DNA of 64,000 nt from Brevibacterium sp. S111 (GCF_004745075.1 NZ_RHFH01000008.1:62001-126000), one strand, 5' to 3'; counted from the first letter of the stretch, positions 1-9,007 are shown. Numbers and translations are program-made. Notes: generated by a model not told the origin, from the letters alone.

Positions 1-853
1 ACTCAGCCGATTCCAGGTTGCCCGCCTCCTCCAGGAAGCCGTCGACACCGGGGTCGTGACGATCACCATCGAAGCCGACACGGGTGAGGAGAACGACCTC
101 GCCGAACGCATCGCCGATGATCTGGGCCTGAGATCCGTTGTCATCGTCGACATCCCCGATGCCGCCGAGGCCTCCCAGCAGATGGGTCGGGCCGCCCTGA
201 GCCTCGTCGGACGGCAGGCTCGGGCGGGGATGCGCATCGGCCTGTCGTGGTCGCGCACCCTCGATTCCGCGGCCGCCTTCACTCCGGCCCTGCCGCGCTG
301 CACGATCGTCCAGCTCGCCGGTGCCCTGCGGCTGGAATCGCATCATCCCAGCTCCGAGATCTTCACCCGGCTCGGCCAGGACCCGGCCGTGAACATGGTT
401 CGCCTGCCTGCTCCGCTGCTCGTCACCGAGGCGGAGACCGCCGACGACCTGCGCGCCCTGCCCGAGATCTCCGGCACGCTCGCCGCCGCCGACGACCTCG
501 ACCTCGCCGTCGTCTCGGTCGCCTCCTGGGCCGAGGGCCTGTCCTCGGTGTGGGAGAAGTGCTCACCGGCCCAACGCCGGGCCGGCATCGATGACGGGGC
601 CATCGCCGAGGTCTCCGGGCGACTCTTCGACGCCGCGGGTGCGGACGTGACCACGATCGACGACCGGGTCATCGCCGTGACCCTCGACCAGCTGCGCCGC
701 GCCGCGACCACCGTGGGCGTCGCCCGCGGGGCCGAACGCGCCCGAGCCGTGCGGGCAGCGTGTGCCGCGGGGATCCTCGACATCGCCGTCATCGACCGTG
801 CCCTCGCCGAGGCGGTGCTCGCCGAGGCCGCTCCCGACGAGGAGGAGCCATGA
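1..853 (+). CDS. SorC/DeoR-family sugar-binding transcriptional regulator, 5' partial
   Basis: The reading frame is open from the first bases of the window (codons from position 2), and its translated start LSRFQVARLLQEA looks like the end of a SorC-type helix-turn-helix. The gene therefore begins upstream of the window. The rest matches the sugar-phosphate-binding effector domain of SorC regulators, with a Rossmann-like core (GRAALSLVGRQARAGMRIGLSWSRT in two segments) and a late DD-rich stretch. Such proteins regulate sugar or polyol operons in response to a phosphorylated sugar. The stop overlaps the start of the xylulokinase gene by ATGA, so the two are co-transcribed and probably translationally coupled. 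The effector cannot be told from sequence; a pentitol or xylulose phosphate is an inference from the neighbour. The internal ATG at 56 is not the true start. Confidence 0.85.
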   Translation, partial: LSRFQVARLLQEAVDTGVVTITIEADTGEENDLAERIADDLGLRSVVIVDIPDAAEASQQMGRAALSLVGRQARAGMRIGLSWSRTLDSAAAFTPALPRCTIVQLAGALRLESHHPSSEIFTRLGQDPAVNMVRLPAPLLVTEAETADDLRALPEISGTLAAADDLDLAVVSVASWAEGLSSVWEKCSPAQRRAGIDDGAIAEVSGRLFDAAGADVTTIDDRVIAVTLDQLRRAATTVGVARGAERARAVRAACAAGILDIAVIDRALAEAVLAEAAPDEEEP

Positions 854-2421
854 CCGCCGCCCGCCGCCTCGTCGCCGGCGTCGACTCCTCGACGCAGAGC
901 TGCAAGGTCGTCATCGTCGACCCCTCCACCGGTGCCATCGTCCGCACCGGTTCGGCTCCGCATCCGCCCGGCACCGAGGTCGACCCGGAGCACTGGTGGA
1001 GCGCGCTGCAGCAGGCGATCACCGCCGCCGGCGGCCTCGACGATGTTGCGGCCCTGAGCATCAGCGGCCAGCAGCACGGACTCGTCGCCCTCGACGCCGA
1101 GGGCCGGGTCGTGCGTGATGCGCTGCTGTGGAACGACCTGCGCAGCAACACTGCCGCCCGCGATCTCATCGCCGAGGTCGGCGCCGAGGACTATGTCACG
1201 CGCACCGGGGTCCTGCCCGTCGCCTCCTTCACCGCCGCGAAGCTGCGGTGGCTGCGGGATGCAGAACCTGACAACGCCGCTCGCGTCGCCGCCGTTGCCC
1301 TGCCCCACGACTGGCTGACCTGGCGATTCCTCGGATTCGGGCCCGCAGACTCCTCCGTTCGCGGTCCCGTGCTCAACACCTTGGCCACCGACGCCTCCGA
1401 TGCCAGCGGCACCGCTTACTTCGACCCGGCGACCTCCCGCTACGATCTCGACCTGTTCCGCATCGCATTCGGTGCCGCGGCGTGCGAGGCGACGGGACAA
1501 CCTCACCTGGGGGCCGCCTCGGCGATCCTCCTTCCTCGAGTCCTCGGACCGCACGAATCTGCGGGGTCCAGCCCTGAGGGCATCCTCGTCGGACCCGGGG
1601 CCGGCGACAATGCCGCGGCGGCGCTGGGACTCGGGGTCACCGCGGGGGATGTCGTCATCTCCATCGGCACCTCGGGCACCGTCTTCGGCACCACCGAGAA
1701 GCCCGTCGCGGATGCCTCCGGCGCGGTCGCGGGATTCGCTTCGGCCGACGGCGGCCGCCTGCCCTTGGTCGCGACCCTCAACGCTGCCCGCGTCCTCGTC
1801 TCGGCGAGCACACTGCTGCGCATCAGCCACGACGAGGTCGCGGCCCTGGCCCTGTCTTCAGCCCCGGGGGCGAACGGGATCACGCTCGTGCCCTACTTCG
1901 AAGGCGAGCGCACCCCGAACCTGCCCGATGCAACGGCCCGGCTCGAGGGGATGACCTTGGCCAACGCCTCGGCGGAGAACGTCGCCCGCGCCTTCGTCGA
2001 AGGCATGCTGTGCGGGCTCGCCGACGGCCTCGAGGCCGTCCAGGCACAGGGCATCGTCGCCCAACGGCTGCTGCTCATCGGCGGAGCCGCACGCAACCCG
2101 GCGGTCCGGGAGGTCGCGCGTGACATCTTCACTGTGCCCATCGACGTTCCCGAACAGGCCGAATACGTCGCCGTCGGCGCCGCCCGCCAAGCCGCGTGGA
2201 CGCTGACCGGGGCACTGCCTGACTGGCCCGTCGACCTCGTCGCCACCTTGCACCCGCGGCCCTCACGGGTGCGCGAACAGTACCGGTCTCATGCACACGA
2301 AGTCCCACCGTCTGCCCACGTGAACGAATCCTCTGCGTACGCAGTTCCACCGTCCACGACACACCGCTCACTGCCCGATCACCGCGGATCTTCGGATGCG
2401 AACGCATCCGTGAAAGGTTGA
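850..2421 (+). CDS. xylB: Xylulokinase (FGGY carbohydrate kinase)
   Basis: This enzyme phosphorylates D-xylulose to xylulose 5-phosphate, feeding the pentose phosphate pathway from xylose or pentitols. The ATG at 850 is preferred because it overlaps the upstream stop (ATGA), follows GGAGGAG, and begins the family N-terminus with GVDSSTQSCK, the phosphate-binding loop of FGGY kinases. Further family blocks are ISGQQHGLVALD, LLWNDLR, LPHDWLTWR, ISIGTSGTVFG and the C-terminal LIGGAARNP. The predicted length is 523 aa, slightly longer than usual because of a tail of about 40 residues rich in Ser, His and Pro that looks unstructured. It sits between a SorC regulator and a sugar ABC ATPase, which supports a pentitol or xylose operon. 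Other FGGY sugars cannot be excluded. Confidence 0.9.
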   Translation: MTAARRLVAGVDSSTQSCKVVIVDPSTGAIVRTGSAPHPPGTEVDPEHWWSALQQAITAAGGLDDVAALSISGQQHGLVALDAEGRVVRDALLWNDLRSNTAARDLIAEVGAEDYVTRTGVLPVASFTAAKLRWLRDAEPDNAARVAAVALPHDWLTWRFLGFGPADSSVRGPVLNTLATDASDASGTAYFDPATSRYDLDLFRIAFGAAACEATGQPHLGAASAILLPRVLGPHESAGSSPEGILVGPGAGDNAAAALGLGVTAGDVVISIGTSGTVFGTTEKPVADASGAVAGFASADGGRLPLVATLNAARVLVSASTLLRISHDEVAALALSSAPGANGITLVPYFEGERTPNLPDATARLEGMTLANASAENVARAFVEGMLCGLADGLEAVQAQGIVAQRLLLIGGAARNPAVREVARDIFTVPIDVPEQAEYVAVGAARQAAWTLTGALPDWPVDLVATLHPRPSRVREQYRSHAHEVPPSAHVNESSAYAVPPSTTHRSLPDHRGSSDANASVKG

Positions 2422-2427
2422 GAACCC

Positions 2428-3525
2428 ATGGCCACAGTCACCTTCGACAAAGCACTGCGTCAGTACCCTGAAGCGCTGACGCCCTCCGTCGACGAGATCA
2501 GCCTCGACATCGCCGACGGGGAGTTCCTTGTCCTCGTCGGCCCGTCCGGCTGCGGGAAGTCGACGACCCTGCGCATGCTCGCCGGGCTCGAACCAGTCGA
2601 CTCCGGGCACATCCGCATCGGCGACCACGACGTCACCGACCTCTCCCCCAGGGAACGCGATATCGCGATGGTGTTCCAGAACTATGCGCTCTACCCGCAC
2701 ATGAGCGTGCGCGAGAACATGGCCTTCGCTCTGAAGATCGCAGGCGTGTCGAAGGCGGATCGCCATGACCGCGTCGAGGAGGCCGCCCGGCTGCTCGACC
2801 TCGAACCGTTCCTCGACCGCAAGCCCAAGGCCCTGTCCGGCGGTCAGCGACAGCGCGTGGCGATGGGCCGGGCGATCGTCCGCTCGCCACAGGTCTTCCT
2901 CATGGACGAACCCCTGTCGAACCTCGATGCGAAGCTGCGGGTGCAGACCCGCGCGCAGATCGCTTCGCTGACCCGCCGCCTCGGCGTCACGACCGTCTAC
3001 GTCACCCACGACCAGGTCGAGGCGATGACGATGGGCGACCGGGTTGCCGTCCTCGCCGATGGTCGCCTCCAGCAGGTCGACACACCGGCGAACCTCTACG
3101 ACCGACCGGCGAACCTCTTCGTCGCCGGCTTCATGGGCTCCCCCGCGATGAACCTCATCGCGGTCACGGTCGAGGGTTCGTCGCTGCGCCTCGGCGATGT
3201 GGAGGTCTCCCTGACACCCGATCAGCGCGCACAGGTCACGGGAGACACGGTCACCGTCGGGGTGCGACCCGAAGATCTGCGCGTCGAGAACGATCGGGGT
3301 CTTGAGACCACGGTCGACCTCGTCGAGGAACTCGGTGCCGATGCCTACGTCCATGGTCGGGCGCAGCTGGCCTCGGGTGAGCAGACGGTCGTCGCACGCG
3401 TCGCCGGCCGATCGACGATCCGCCGCGGGGACACCGTGCGCGTCGCCCCGGATACTGCGCGTCTGCACCTGTTCGACACCGACTCGGGGCACCGCCTCGG
3501 CGAGGGCGAACGTCAGGCCGCATGA
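2428..3525 (+). CDS. Sugar ABC transporter ATP-binding protein (MalK/UgpC/MsmK type)
   Basis: A 365 aa ATPase that powers import of carbohydrate through a partner membrane complex. Visible motifs are Walker A GPSGCGKST near residue 38, the Q-loop region MVFQNYALYPHMSV, the ABC signature LSGGQRQRVAMGRA, Walker B VFLMDEP and the switch histidine in VTHDQVEAM. The last 130 residues form the TOBE/MOP-like regulatory domain typical of the MalK subfamily. It starts six bases after the xylB stop. No permease or binding-protein gene follows, so the partner genes either lie upstream of the window or elsewhere; actinobacteria often share one such ATPase between several sugar systems. The sugar specificity cannot be read from the ATPase. 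Confidence 0.93.
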   Translation: MATVTFDKALRQYPEALTPSVDEISLDIADGEFLVLVGPSGCGKSTTLRMLAGLEPVDSGHIRIGDHDVTDLSPRERDIAMVFQNYALYPHMSVRENMAFALKIAGVSKADRHDRVEEAARLLDLEPFLDRKPKALSGGQRQRVAMGRAIVRSPQVFLMDEPLSNLDAKLRVQTRAQIASLTRRLGVTTVYVTHDQVEAMTMGDRVAVLADGRLQQVDTPANLYDRPANLFVAGFMGSPAMNLIAVTVEGSSLRLGDVEVSLTPDQRAQVTGDTVTVGVRPEDLRVENDRGLETTVDLVEELGADAYVHGRAQLASGEQTVVARVAGRSTIRRGDTVRVAPDTARLHLFDTDSGHRLGEGERQAA

Positions 3526-3623
3526 GGGAAGCGGGCTCGGATGGGGCCGCGCCCGGCAGCGACTGCGGGCGATCACACACTCCCATGTCCGCCACCGAAT
3601 CAGGCGAATCGACCATGCGCGAT

Positions 3624-3629
3624 TATGAT
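3624..3629 (+). promoter_or_regulatory. Leaderless -10 box for the GCS2 ligase gene
   Basis: TATGAT ends six bases before the ATG at 3636, so transcription would start on or next to the start codon. No convincing -35 hexamer is seen. This supports the 3636 start rather than earlier in-frame ATGs at 3522 and 3615. Confidence 0.5.
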
Positions 3630-3635
3630 CGGAGC

Positions 3636-4763
3636 ATGGTCGATTTCGCTCAATCCCCCCGCTCCACCCTCGGTGTCGAGTGGGAACTGGCTCTGCTGGA
3701 CTCACGGAGTCTGGATCTGACCCCTGCCGCCGAGTCCCTGTTGGCGGATATTGCCGAGCACGCTCCGGAGCTGGAGAACCACATCGTCGGTGAGATGCTC
3801 ACGAACACCATCGAGCTCGTCACCGGCGTCCACTCCCAGGTGTCGACCGTCGCCGAGGATCTGGCCGCCTCGATCGGAGCGCTGCGAAAACTCACCGAGG
3901 CCCGCGGCGTCGAACTGATGTCGGCGGGCACGCACCCCTTCGCACAGTGGCAGTCGCAGGAGGTCCGCGCGAAGGACCGCTACCTCGAACTCGTCGATCG
4001 CACCCAGTGGTGGGGCCGGAACATGCTCATCTTCGGCGTGCACGTCCACGTCGGAATCGACTCCCGCGACAAGGTGCTGCCGATCGTCAACGCCCTGCTC
4101 GCCTATGTTCCCCACCTGCAGGCGCTGAGTGCTTCGTCCCCGTTCTGGGGCGGCACGGACACCGGGTATGCCTCGAACCGGGCGATGATGTTCCAGCAGC
4201 TGCCGACCGCCGGCCTGCCGTCCCAGTTCGACGAGTGGTCCGAATACGAGAAGTACGTCGACGACATGCTCACCACCGGCATCATCGACCACATCAACGA
4301 GATCCGCTGGGACATCCGCCCCGCCCCGCACTGGGGCACCGTCGAGGTCCGCGTCTGCGACGGCCTGCCTACGCTCGAGGAGATCCTCGCGATCACCGCC
4401 TTCATCCAGTGCCTCGTTGATGACATGTCCGATCGCCTCGATGCCGGTGAGACCCTGCCGACGATGCCCGATTGGTTCCACAACGAGAACAAGTGGCGCG
4501 CGGCCCGCTACGGCATGGACGCGATCATCATCGAAAACGCCGCAGCCGACGAACGGCTCGTCACCGATTGCTTGGCCGACGAGATCGAGCGCCTGACCCC
4601 GGTCGCCGAGCGGCTGGGCTGCCGCGAGGAGCTGCAGTCGATCACCTCGATCATCGACCGCGGCGTGCCCTACCAGCGGCTGAAACGGGTGCTGACCGAG
4701 ACGGGTTCCCTCACCGAGGTGACCCGCTCCCTCATCGACGACCTCCGCAACTCCTACCGCTGA
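3636..4763 (+). CDS. Carboxylate-amine ligase, glutamate-cysteine ligase GCS2 family (YbdK type)
   Basis: ATP-grasp-like enzyme of glutamate-cysteine ligase family 2, which couples glutamate or another carboxylate to cysteine or another amine. Homology begins at RSTLGVEWELALLD, which carries the metal-binding Glu residues. Later blocks include FGVHVHVGID, YASNRAMMFQQLPTAGLP and EIRWDIRPAPHWGTVEVRVCDG. From 3636 the product is 375 aa, close to E. coli YbdK (372 aa). An in-frame ATG at 3522 overlaps the preceding stop and would add 38 residues that do not look like the family, so coupling from there is possible but less likely. Actinobacterial members may make gamma-glutamylcysteine for ergothioneine or similar thiols; no ergothioneine genes are nearby, so the substrate is left open. 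A strong hairpin follows. Confidence 0.88.
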   Translation: MVDFAQSPRSTLGVEWELALLDSRSLDLTPAAESLLADIAEHAPELENHIVGEMLTNTIELVTGVHSQVSTVAEDLAASIGALRKLTEARGVELMSAGTHPFAQWQSQEVRAKDRYLELVDRTQWWGRNMLIFGVHVHVGIDSRDKVLPIVNALLAYVPHLQALSASSPFWGGTDTGYASNRAMMFQQLPTAGLPSQFDEWSEYEKYVDDMLTTGIIDHINEIRWDIRPAPHWGTVEVRVCDGLPTLEEILAITAFIQCLVDDMSDRLDAGETLPTMPDWFHNENKWRAARYGMDAIIIENAAADERLVTDCLADEIERLTPVAERLGCREELQSITSIIDRGVPYQRLKRVLTETGSLTEVTRSLIDDLRNSYR

Positions 4764-4838
4764 GGGTCGGCGGGCGGCCGGCGGACCCGAGTGGGTCTGC
4801 GCGGGTCTGGGTCGGGCCTGGGCGCCGAGACTACGATG

Positions 4839-4881
4839 GAGCGCCGAGACCACTACTGTGCGCACAGTGGTCTCGGCGCTC
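4839..4881 (+). terminator. Strong stem-loop terminator after the GCS2 gene
   Basis: Two perfect 16-nt arms (starting GAGCGCCGAGACCACT) enclose an 11-nt loop. The centre ACTGTGCGCACAGT is itself a perfect palindrome, so a branched structure is also possible. There is no clear T-tract, as is common in high-GC actinobacteria. Confidence 0.6.
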
Positions 4882-4972
4882 CACCGTTGTGTCGACGGTC
4901 ATGGGGCCGCAGTCTCAACCGCCAAGTACTCCTGCAAGCCCTGATACTTCACTCCCTTCAGTCCGAGCCGGC

Positions 4973-5088
4973 AAACTTAGGTCGCTATCGGACATTCCGG
5001 CTCAAACTTAGGTCGCTATCGGACGTTCAGGCTCAAACCTAGGTCACAATCGGACATTTCTGAGCGCTGAAACTATCCGTTTGTGACC
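4973..5088 (+). repeat. Left cluster of 31-bp repeats ending in an inverted copy (IS21-like end repeats)
   Basis: Three direct copies of a unit of about 31 bp (AAACTTAGGTCRCWATCGGA then CATTCCGGCTC) lie at 4973, 5004 and 5035. An inverted copy (5069-5088) pairs with 5042-5060 to form a long hairpin. The 59 bp at 5030-5088 recur almost exactly at 5556-5614. Read on the minus strand the units start TGTCCGAT and resemble the multiple terminal repeats of IS21-family elements; that family assignment is inference. The stretch 4882-4972 shows nothing recognisable. Confidence 0.7.
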
Positions 5089-5166
5089 ACTTCTTTCACG
5101 TAAGCAACATCCCGGCCGAACACCTTCAGCTCGATGCGTTGCCGCTCAATCAGCCTGCGAGGGCGA

Positions 5167-5472
5167 TCACTCCGCGAGGACGAACGGATCGTGATTCCAC
5201 GGTCCGTTGCGAAACGTCAGGACAACCGGCCCGTTGTGCGGCTCCGAATCGCTGGGAAGCACGGTCTTGTGGACTCCCAGGAGTCGCCCACCGCGGAAGT
5301 AGCGGATACCGACGCCGATCGTGGCACCGGAGGCATCGTCGATCTCCACCTCCGTGGAATCCGTCCATGACAGCGGATACTCCTTCGAATCGACTATCAG
5401 CGCTGGCTTCGCGAACAGTCGGACGAACCAGCCGTTGATCCAGTGCGGCTTGAGCTCAATCCTGTAAACCAC
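5167..5472 (-). CDS. Small unknown protein between two repeat clusters
   Basis: A 101 aa product with a GTG start at 5472. I do not recognise the family. It is Trp- and aromatic-rich at the N-terminus (YRIELKPHWINGWFVRLF), predicted to be mostly beta strands, with no signal peptide or membrane segment, and a short conserved-looking block GVGIRYFRGGRLLG. It reads like a small soluble beta-rich domain. It lies alone between the left (4973-5088) and right (5530-5673) repeat clusters, which suggests a passenger gene of a non-autonomous mobile element. No convincing ribosome binding site was seen, so the start is provisional and expression uncertain. Confidence 0.5.
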   Translation of the reverse strand: MVYRIELKPHWINGWFVRLFAKPALIVDSKEYPLSWTDSTEVEIDDASGATIGVGIRYFRGGRLLGVHKTVLPSDSEPHNGPVVLTFRNGPWNHDPFVLAE

Positions 5473-5529
5473 TGCGCCCTCAGCCTCTCTCAGGGAAGTA
5501 TTTGCTGACAGGCCGGTAGCCTGCGGCCC

Positions 5530-5673
5530 AAACTTAGGTCACAATCGGACATTCCGGCTCAAACTTAGGTCACAATCGGACATTTCTGAACGCTGAAACT
5601 ATCCGTTTGTGACCTATATTTGGCGTCCGGTTCTATAGTCCGGAAAACATAGGTCACTATCGGACAGTTCCGG
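5530..5673 (+). repeat. Right cluster of 31-bp repeats (IS21-like end repeats)
   Basis: Direct copies at 5530 and 5561 are followed by an inverted copy at 5595-5614 and a diverged copy at 5645-5673. The block 5556-5614 matches 5030-5088 at all but about two of 59 positions, so the small gene between them is bracketed by long direct repeats that could recombine. Between the inverted copy and the last copy, GTCCGG occurs twice around a short AT-richer stretch. Confidence 0.7.
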
Positions 5674-5688
5674 GCCCCGCATCACCCT

Positions 5689-6300
5689 TCACAGGTGGGG
5701 GCGCAGCAGCTCCAGCAGCGTCGGCAGCGACGCGGCGACTCCCGAGTGCAGTTCGTAATCGTCGAGCTCCTCAAGCGGCACCCATGACAGCTGGATGCTC
5801 TCCGGATCGTTGATGACGGCGTCGAAGCGGCGCAGGGTCTTCGCGATCACCGTCGTGTACGACCAGGTGTCGAGGTCGAGAACATGCGTCTCGAGGATCT
5901 CGATGCCCGAGCCGTCCTGGTCCGGCACCCCGGCTTCTTCCCAGGACTCGCGAACCGCGGCGTCGACGGCCGACTCCCCCATGTCGCGGGCCCCGCCGGG
6001 GAAGCCCCAGGTCCCGCCCTCGACCGACCACAGAGCCCGATGCTGCATGAGCACCCCGCGCTCGGGATCGACGAGCATGAGCCCGGCGGCCCCATTGAGC
6101 CCCCAATGCTTCTTCCCGTCCGATCCGTACGTCCATCCGTCCCCGGATCGCCGAGGCGGCCGACCGGCAGGCAGACGCGTTGACCTCGCGGCCCGTGCGT
6201 TGCGCTCAGCGGCGCTGTTCGCGGCCGCAGCCGAGTCGGCTCCGCTGCCGGCAGATGCACCGCCATCAGCTGTCTGCGGGTCGTTCTCAGACGAGGACAT
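5689..6300 (-). CDS. NUDIX hydrolase
   Basis: Hydrolyses a nucleoside diphosphate linked to another moiety; the substrate is unknown. The complete Nudix box is visible as [14 protein letters not shown] followed by [10 protein letters not shown], with the metal-binding REXXEE core. From the ATG at 6300 the product is 203 aa; the first 60 residues are a low-complexity Ala/Ser/Arg-rich tail before the domain, which begins near [14 protein letters not shown]. The start overlaps the end of tsaD by 14 nt, so the gene is the last of the AKR - AHSA1 - tsaD - nudix operon. An alternative ATG lies at 6309. NUDIX genes next to tsaD are not a fixed association, so the coupling says little about function. 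Confidence 0.85.
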   Translation of the reverse strand: MSSSENDPQTADGGASAGSGADSAAAANSAAERNARAARSTRLPAGRPPRRSGDGWTYGSDGKKHWGLNGAAGLMLVDPERGVLMQHRALWSVEGGTWGFPGGARDMGESAVDAAVRESWEEAGVPDQDGSGIEILETHVLDLDTWSYTTVIAKTLRRFDAVINDPESIQLSWVPLEELDDYELHSGVAASLPTLLELLRPHL

Positions 6301-7366
6301 GATCGACATCCAGAGAAGAGACGGCGGCGAAGGACAGGTCGCTCGGGCCGATTCCGCGGGAGACCAACTCAGCACCGAGGGCGGCGACCATCGCACCGTT
6401 GTCGGTGCACAGCTTCAGCGGAGGCACACGCAGAGTCACGCCCGCCTCGGCGCAGCGAGTCGCGAGCACCTCGCGCAGATGGGTGTTCGCAGCGACTCCC
6501 CCGCCGAGGACAACATGATCGATGCCGGTGGTCTCGGCGGCCAGGAGGGTCTTCGTCACGAGCACGTCGACGACGGCATCTTCGAACCCGGCGGCGATAT
6601 CGGCCACGCGCAGGTCGGTGCCGAGGGTCTCGGCCTTCGTCACCTCGCGCAGGGCCGCGGTCTTGAGCCCTGAGAACGAGAAGTTGAACCGGCGTTCGGG
6701 ATCGCGCAGATCCTGCTTCTTCGCCAGCCCGCGTGGGAACTTCACGGCGGTTCGGTCACCAGGCGCCCCGGTGCCGTCGAGCAGGCCGAGGGCGGCCTTC
6801 GAGATGTTCGGCCCTCCCGGGTAGTTGAGCCCGAGCAGACGTGCGGTCTTGTCGAAGGCCTCCCCGGCGGCGTCATCGATCGTGGCACCGAGGAGTTCGA
6901 TGTCCTCGACGACGTCGCCGATGCGCAGGATCTCCGTGTGCCCGCCGGAGACGAGCAGGGCGATGGTCGGCGTGGTCAGCCCGTCGACATCCTCGGCGAC
7001 GAGGTCGACGGCGACGTGTGCGGCGAGGTGATTGACCCCGTAGAGCGGTTTGTCCAAAGCGGCGGCGAGCCCCTTGGCCGCACCGACGCCGACCATGAGC
7101 GCGCCGGAGAGACCCGGCCCCGCGGTCACGGCGACGGCGTCGATGTCGGTCAGCGCCACCTCGGCGGTCTCACAGGCTTGGGCGATCGCAGGGCCGATGG
7201 CCTGCACATGCGCGCGGGAGGCGACCTCGGGCACGACCCCGCCGAAGCGGACGTGTTCGTCCATCGACGAGGACACGGTGTTCGTCAACAGGGTGCGGCC
7301 GCGGACGATGCCGACGCCGGTTTCGTCACAGGAAGATTCGATGCCGAGGACGAGGGGTTCACTCAT
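6287..7366 (-). CDS. tsaD: tRNA N6-adenosine threonylcarbamoyltransferase
   Basis: TsaD transfers threonylcarbamoyl from TC-AMP to A37 of ANN-decoding tRNAs, making t6A with TsaB and TsaE, both encoded 12-14 kb away in this window. The 359 aa protein has the Kae1/Gcp blocks [14 protein letters not shown] at the N-terminus, [11 protein letters not shown], the metal-binding NHLAAH (second histidine in the usual HxxxH position), [11 protein letters not shown], and the C-terminal [12 protein letters not shown] and CTDNGAMVA. It overlaps the AHSA1-like gene upstream by ATGA and the NUDIX gene downstream. In related genomes tsaD usually follows rimI directly; here the heme island lies between them. 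Confidence 0.96.
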   Translation of the reverse strand: MSEPLVLGIESSCDETGVGIVRGRTLLTNTVSSSMDEHVRFGGVVPEVASRAHVQAIGPAIAQACETAEVALTDIDAVAVTAGPGLSGALMVGVGAAKGLAAALDKPLYGVNHLAAHVAVDLVAEDVDGLTTPTIALLVSGGHTEILRIGDVVEDIELLGATIDDAAGEAFDKTARLLGLNYPGGPNISKAALGLLDGTGAPGDRTAVKFPRGLAKKQDLRDPERRFNFSFSGLKTAALREVTKAETLGTDLRVADIAAGFEDAVVDVLVTKTLLAAETTGIDHVVLGGGVAANTHLREVLATRCAEAGVTLRVPPLKLCTDNGAMVAALGAELVSRGIGPSDLSFAAVSSLDVDHVLV

Positions 7367-7962
7367 GATCCGTCCTCAGCGGTGTCGGCAGAGTCCGCGG
7401 TTTCGAGTGCGAGGTCGGAGTAGATGGCGTTGAGTTCGGGCTCGGTGGCCTCGGCGACGTCGAGCCCGAGCGAGCGGGCGAACAGGCGCAGGTGCGTGTC
7501 CCACATCGGTCCGAGATCGGCCGCCTGTGAGCGAGCGGATTCGGCGTCGGCGGCCGTCTGCGTGAACACAAGCACGGCCTCTTCCCCCGTTTCACCGTCG
7601 AGAGGGACGAGGCGGATGCCCAACACGCCGAAGTCACCGAGTTCGAGCAGCACGTGGTCGTACTCCTCGCAGCTGAGGATCGCTCCGATGAGGTCGACGT
7701 CCTCGAGTTCGAACGTGATCGGGCGAGCCGCCGGTTCCTCGGCTTCCGCCGACTCCTCGTCGGTCGACCCGTCCGCCGCCGAGCCCGGGGTCGCGACTTC
7801 GTCCGCATCCTCGCCGAGGCGGAACGGCGCGAACCAGGCGCCGGCACCTGCACCGTCGGTCAGCGCGTCCCACACCGTTTCGACGTCACGGGCCACCGGC
7901 ATCTCGATGACGAGATCGGTGCCGTGTTCCCAGGAGACCAGGCGCGGGCTAGTCGCGGTCAT
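7363..7962 (-). CDS. SRPBCC/AHSA1-like START-fold protein
   Basis: A 199 aa product, start ATG at 7962 overlapping the AKR stop. The N-terminus ([20 protein letters not shown] then [19 protein letters not shown]) fits the beginning of the AHSA1/START-like fold, in which a beta-strand is followed by an alpha helix and a W-F substrate cap. A Glu/Ala-rich insertion near residues 55-75 ([14 protein letters not shown]) separates the two halves, and the C-terminal helix carries [16 protein letters not shown]. Proteins of this fold bind small hydrophobic ligands; the ligand here is unknown. The position upstream of tsaD and overlapping it by ATGA indicates co-transcription only. Confidence 0.72.
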   Translation of the reverse strand: MTATSPRLVSWEHGTDLVIEMPVARDVETVWDALTDGAGAGAWFAPFRLGEDADEVATPGSAADGSTDEESAEAEEPAARPITFELEDVDLIGAILSCEEYDHVLLELGDFGVLGIRLVPLDGETGEEAVLVFTQTAADAESARSQAADLGPMWDTHLRLFARSLGLDVAEATEPELNAIYSDLALETADSADTAEDGS

Positions 7963-8906
7963 GCTTCCACCCAGGCCTCGTCGAGGGCGGACTTCTCGTC
8001 GGCGCTCAGCTGCATCGTGGTGCCGATGAGCAGTTCGGTGAGCTGGTCGGGCACCCGCGCCGAGGCGATGGTCGAGGGGATGAAGTCGTGGCTGAGCTGC
8101 CATGCGATGGCGGTGGCCGTCATCGTCGCATCGTGGGCTGAGGCGACATCGAGGAGGACCTCGAGGGCTCCGAGCGCCTTCTGGTCCTCGACGAAGTTGG
8201 CCACCCGGTCACCGCGCACGCTGCCGGTGGCGTCACCACCGGTGTGCTTGCCGGTGAGGAACCCGGAGGCCAGGGAGTGGAAGGGCAGTTCGGCCATGCC
8301 TTCGGAGCGCAGATAGGCCTGCTTCTGATTATCGACCGCGGAGCGGGAGACGAGGTTGAACCGATCCTGGACGACGCGGTAGCAGGCCAGTGAGAACTTC
8401 GTCGAGATCCTGCGGGCGTTCTGCAGCCGCTCGAGACTGAAGTTCGAAGCACCGAGGTAGTTGACTTTGCCGGAGCGGACGAGGGCGTCGAAGGTCTCGG
8501 CCACCGCGACCTGGTCGACTTCGTCATCATCGGTATGCGCGTAGTAGAGGTCGATCCGGTCGGTGCCGAGGCGGCGCAGGGAGTCGTCGACGCAGTCGCG
8601 GATGTTTGCGGGGTCGAGGCCCTTGTGCTTCGGGTGCATGCCGACCTTGGTGGCGATGATCATCTCGTCGCGGTTGCCGCGGGCCTTCATCCATTCGCCG
8701 ATGATCGTCTCGGATTCCCCGCCGGAGTTGCCCTCCACCCACGCCGAGTATGCGTCGGCTGTATCGATGAAGTTTCCACCGGCTTCGGCATAGGCGTCGA
8801 GGACCGCGAAGCTCTGATCCCGATCCGCTCCCCACCCGAACGGGTTTCCACCCAATTGCAGCGGATGGACGAAGAGATCGGTATCTGCCAATTGCACACG
8901 TGTCAT
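7959..8906 (-). CDS. Aldo/keto reductase
   Basis: NADPH-dependent reduction of an aldehyde or ketone; the substrate is unknown. The 315 aa sequence shows the AKR TIM barrel with the catalytic Asp and Tyr in FIDTADAYSAW, the Lys in IIATKVG, the His in DLYYAHTDD, and the cofactor-binding GASNFSLERLQNARR. It is of the ion-channel beta-subunit/YghZ-like broad class. The start is placed at ATG 8906; six bases upstream lies the -10 hexamer TAGGCT, pointing to a leaderless message. It is the first gene of the operon leading to tsaD. Confidence 0.92.
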   Translation of the reverse strand: MTRVQLADTDLFVHPLQLGGNPFGWGADRDQSFAVLDAYAEAGGNFIDTADAYSAWVEGNSGGESETIIGEWMKARGNRDEMIIATKVGMHPKHKGLDPANIRDCVDDSLRRLGTDRIDLYYAHTDDDEVDQVAVAETFDALVRSGKVNYLGASNFSLERLQNARRISTKFSLACYRVVQDRFNLVSRSAVDNQKQAYLRSEGMAELPFHSLASGFLTGKHTGGDATGSVRGDRVANFVEDQKALGALEVLLDVASAHDATMTATAIAWQLSHDFIPSTIASARVPDQLTELLIGTTMQLSADEKSALDEAWVEA

Positions 8907-8912
8907 GCCTCC

Positions 8913-8918
8913 AGCCTA
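8913..8918 (-). promoter_or_regulatory. Leaderless -10 box for the aldo/keto reductase operon
   Basis: TAGGCT on the minus strand ends six bases before the ATG at 8906. It is the likely promoter of the AKR - AHSA1 - tsaD - nudix operon. Confidence 0.55.
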
Positions 8919-8940
8919 CCTTCCGGATATAGCGTGGCCG

Positions 8941-8979
8941 GGGCCCGGATCACGGTGTGAACCACCGCGGCCCGGGCCC
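8941..8979 (-). terminator. GC-rich stem-loop after the heme operon
   Basis: The arms GGGCCCGG and CCCGGGCCC enclose an inner stem CGGTG/CACCG. It lies between the end of the HtaA gene at 9008 and the AKR promoter, where transcripts of the hmu-hta operon should end. Confidence 0.5.
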
Positions 8980-9007
8980 TGTACCCTCGCTTCCGCTTGA
9001 GCGGTCG

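Noticed and set aside
3522..3635. Longer N-terminus for the GCS2 ligase from ATG 3522
   Set aside because: The extra 38 residues look random, family homology begins after 3636, and a -10 box lies directly upstream of 3636.
4973..5673. CRISPR array
   Set aside because: The 31-bp units are directly adjacent without unique spacers, occur in inverted form too, and no cas gene is near.
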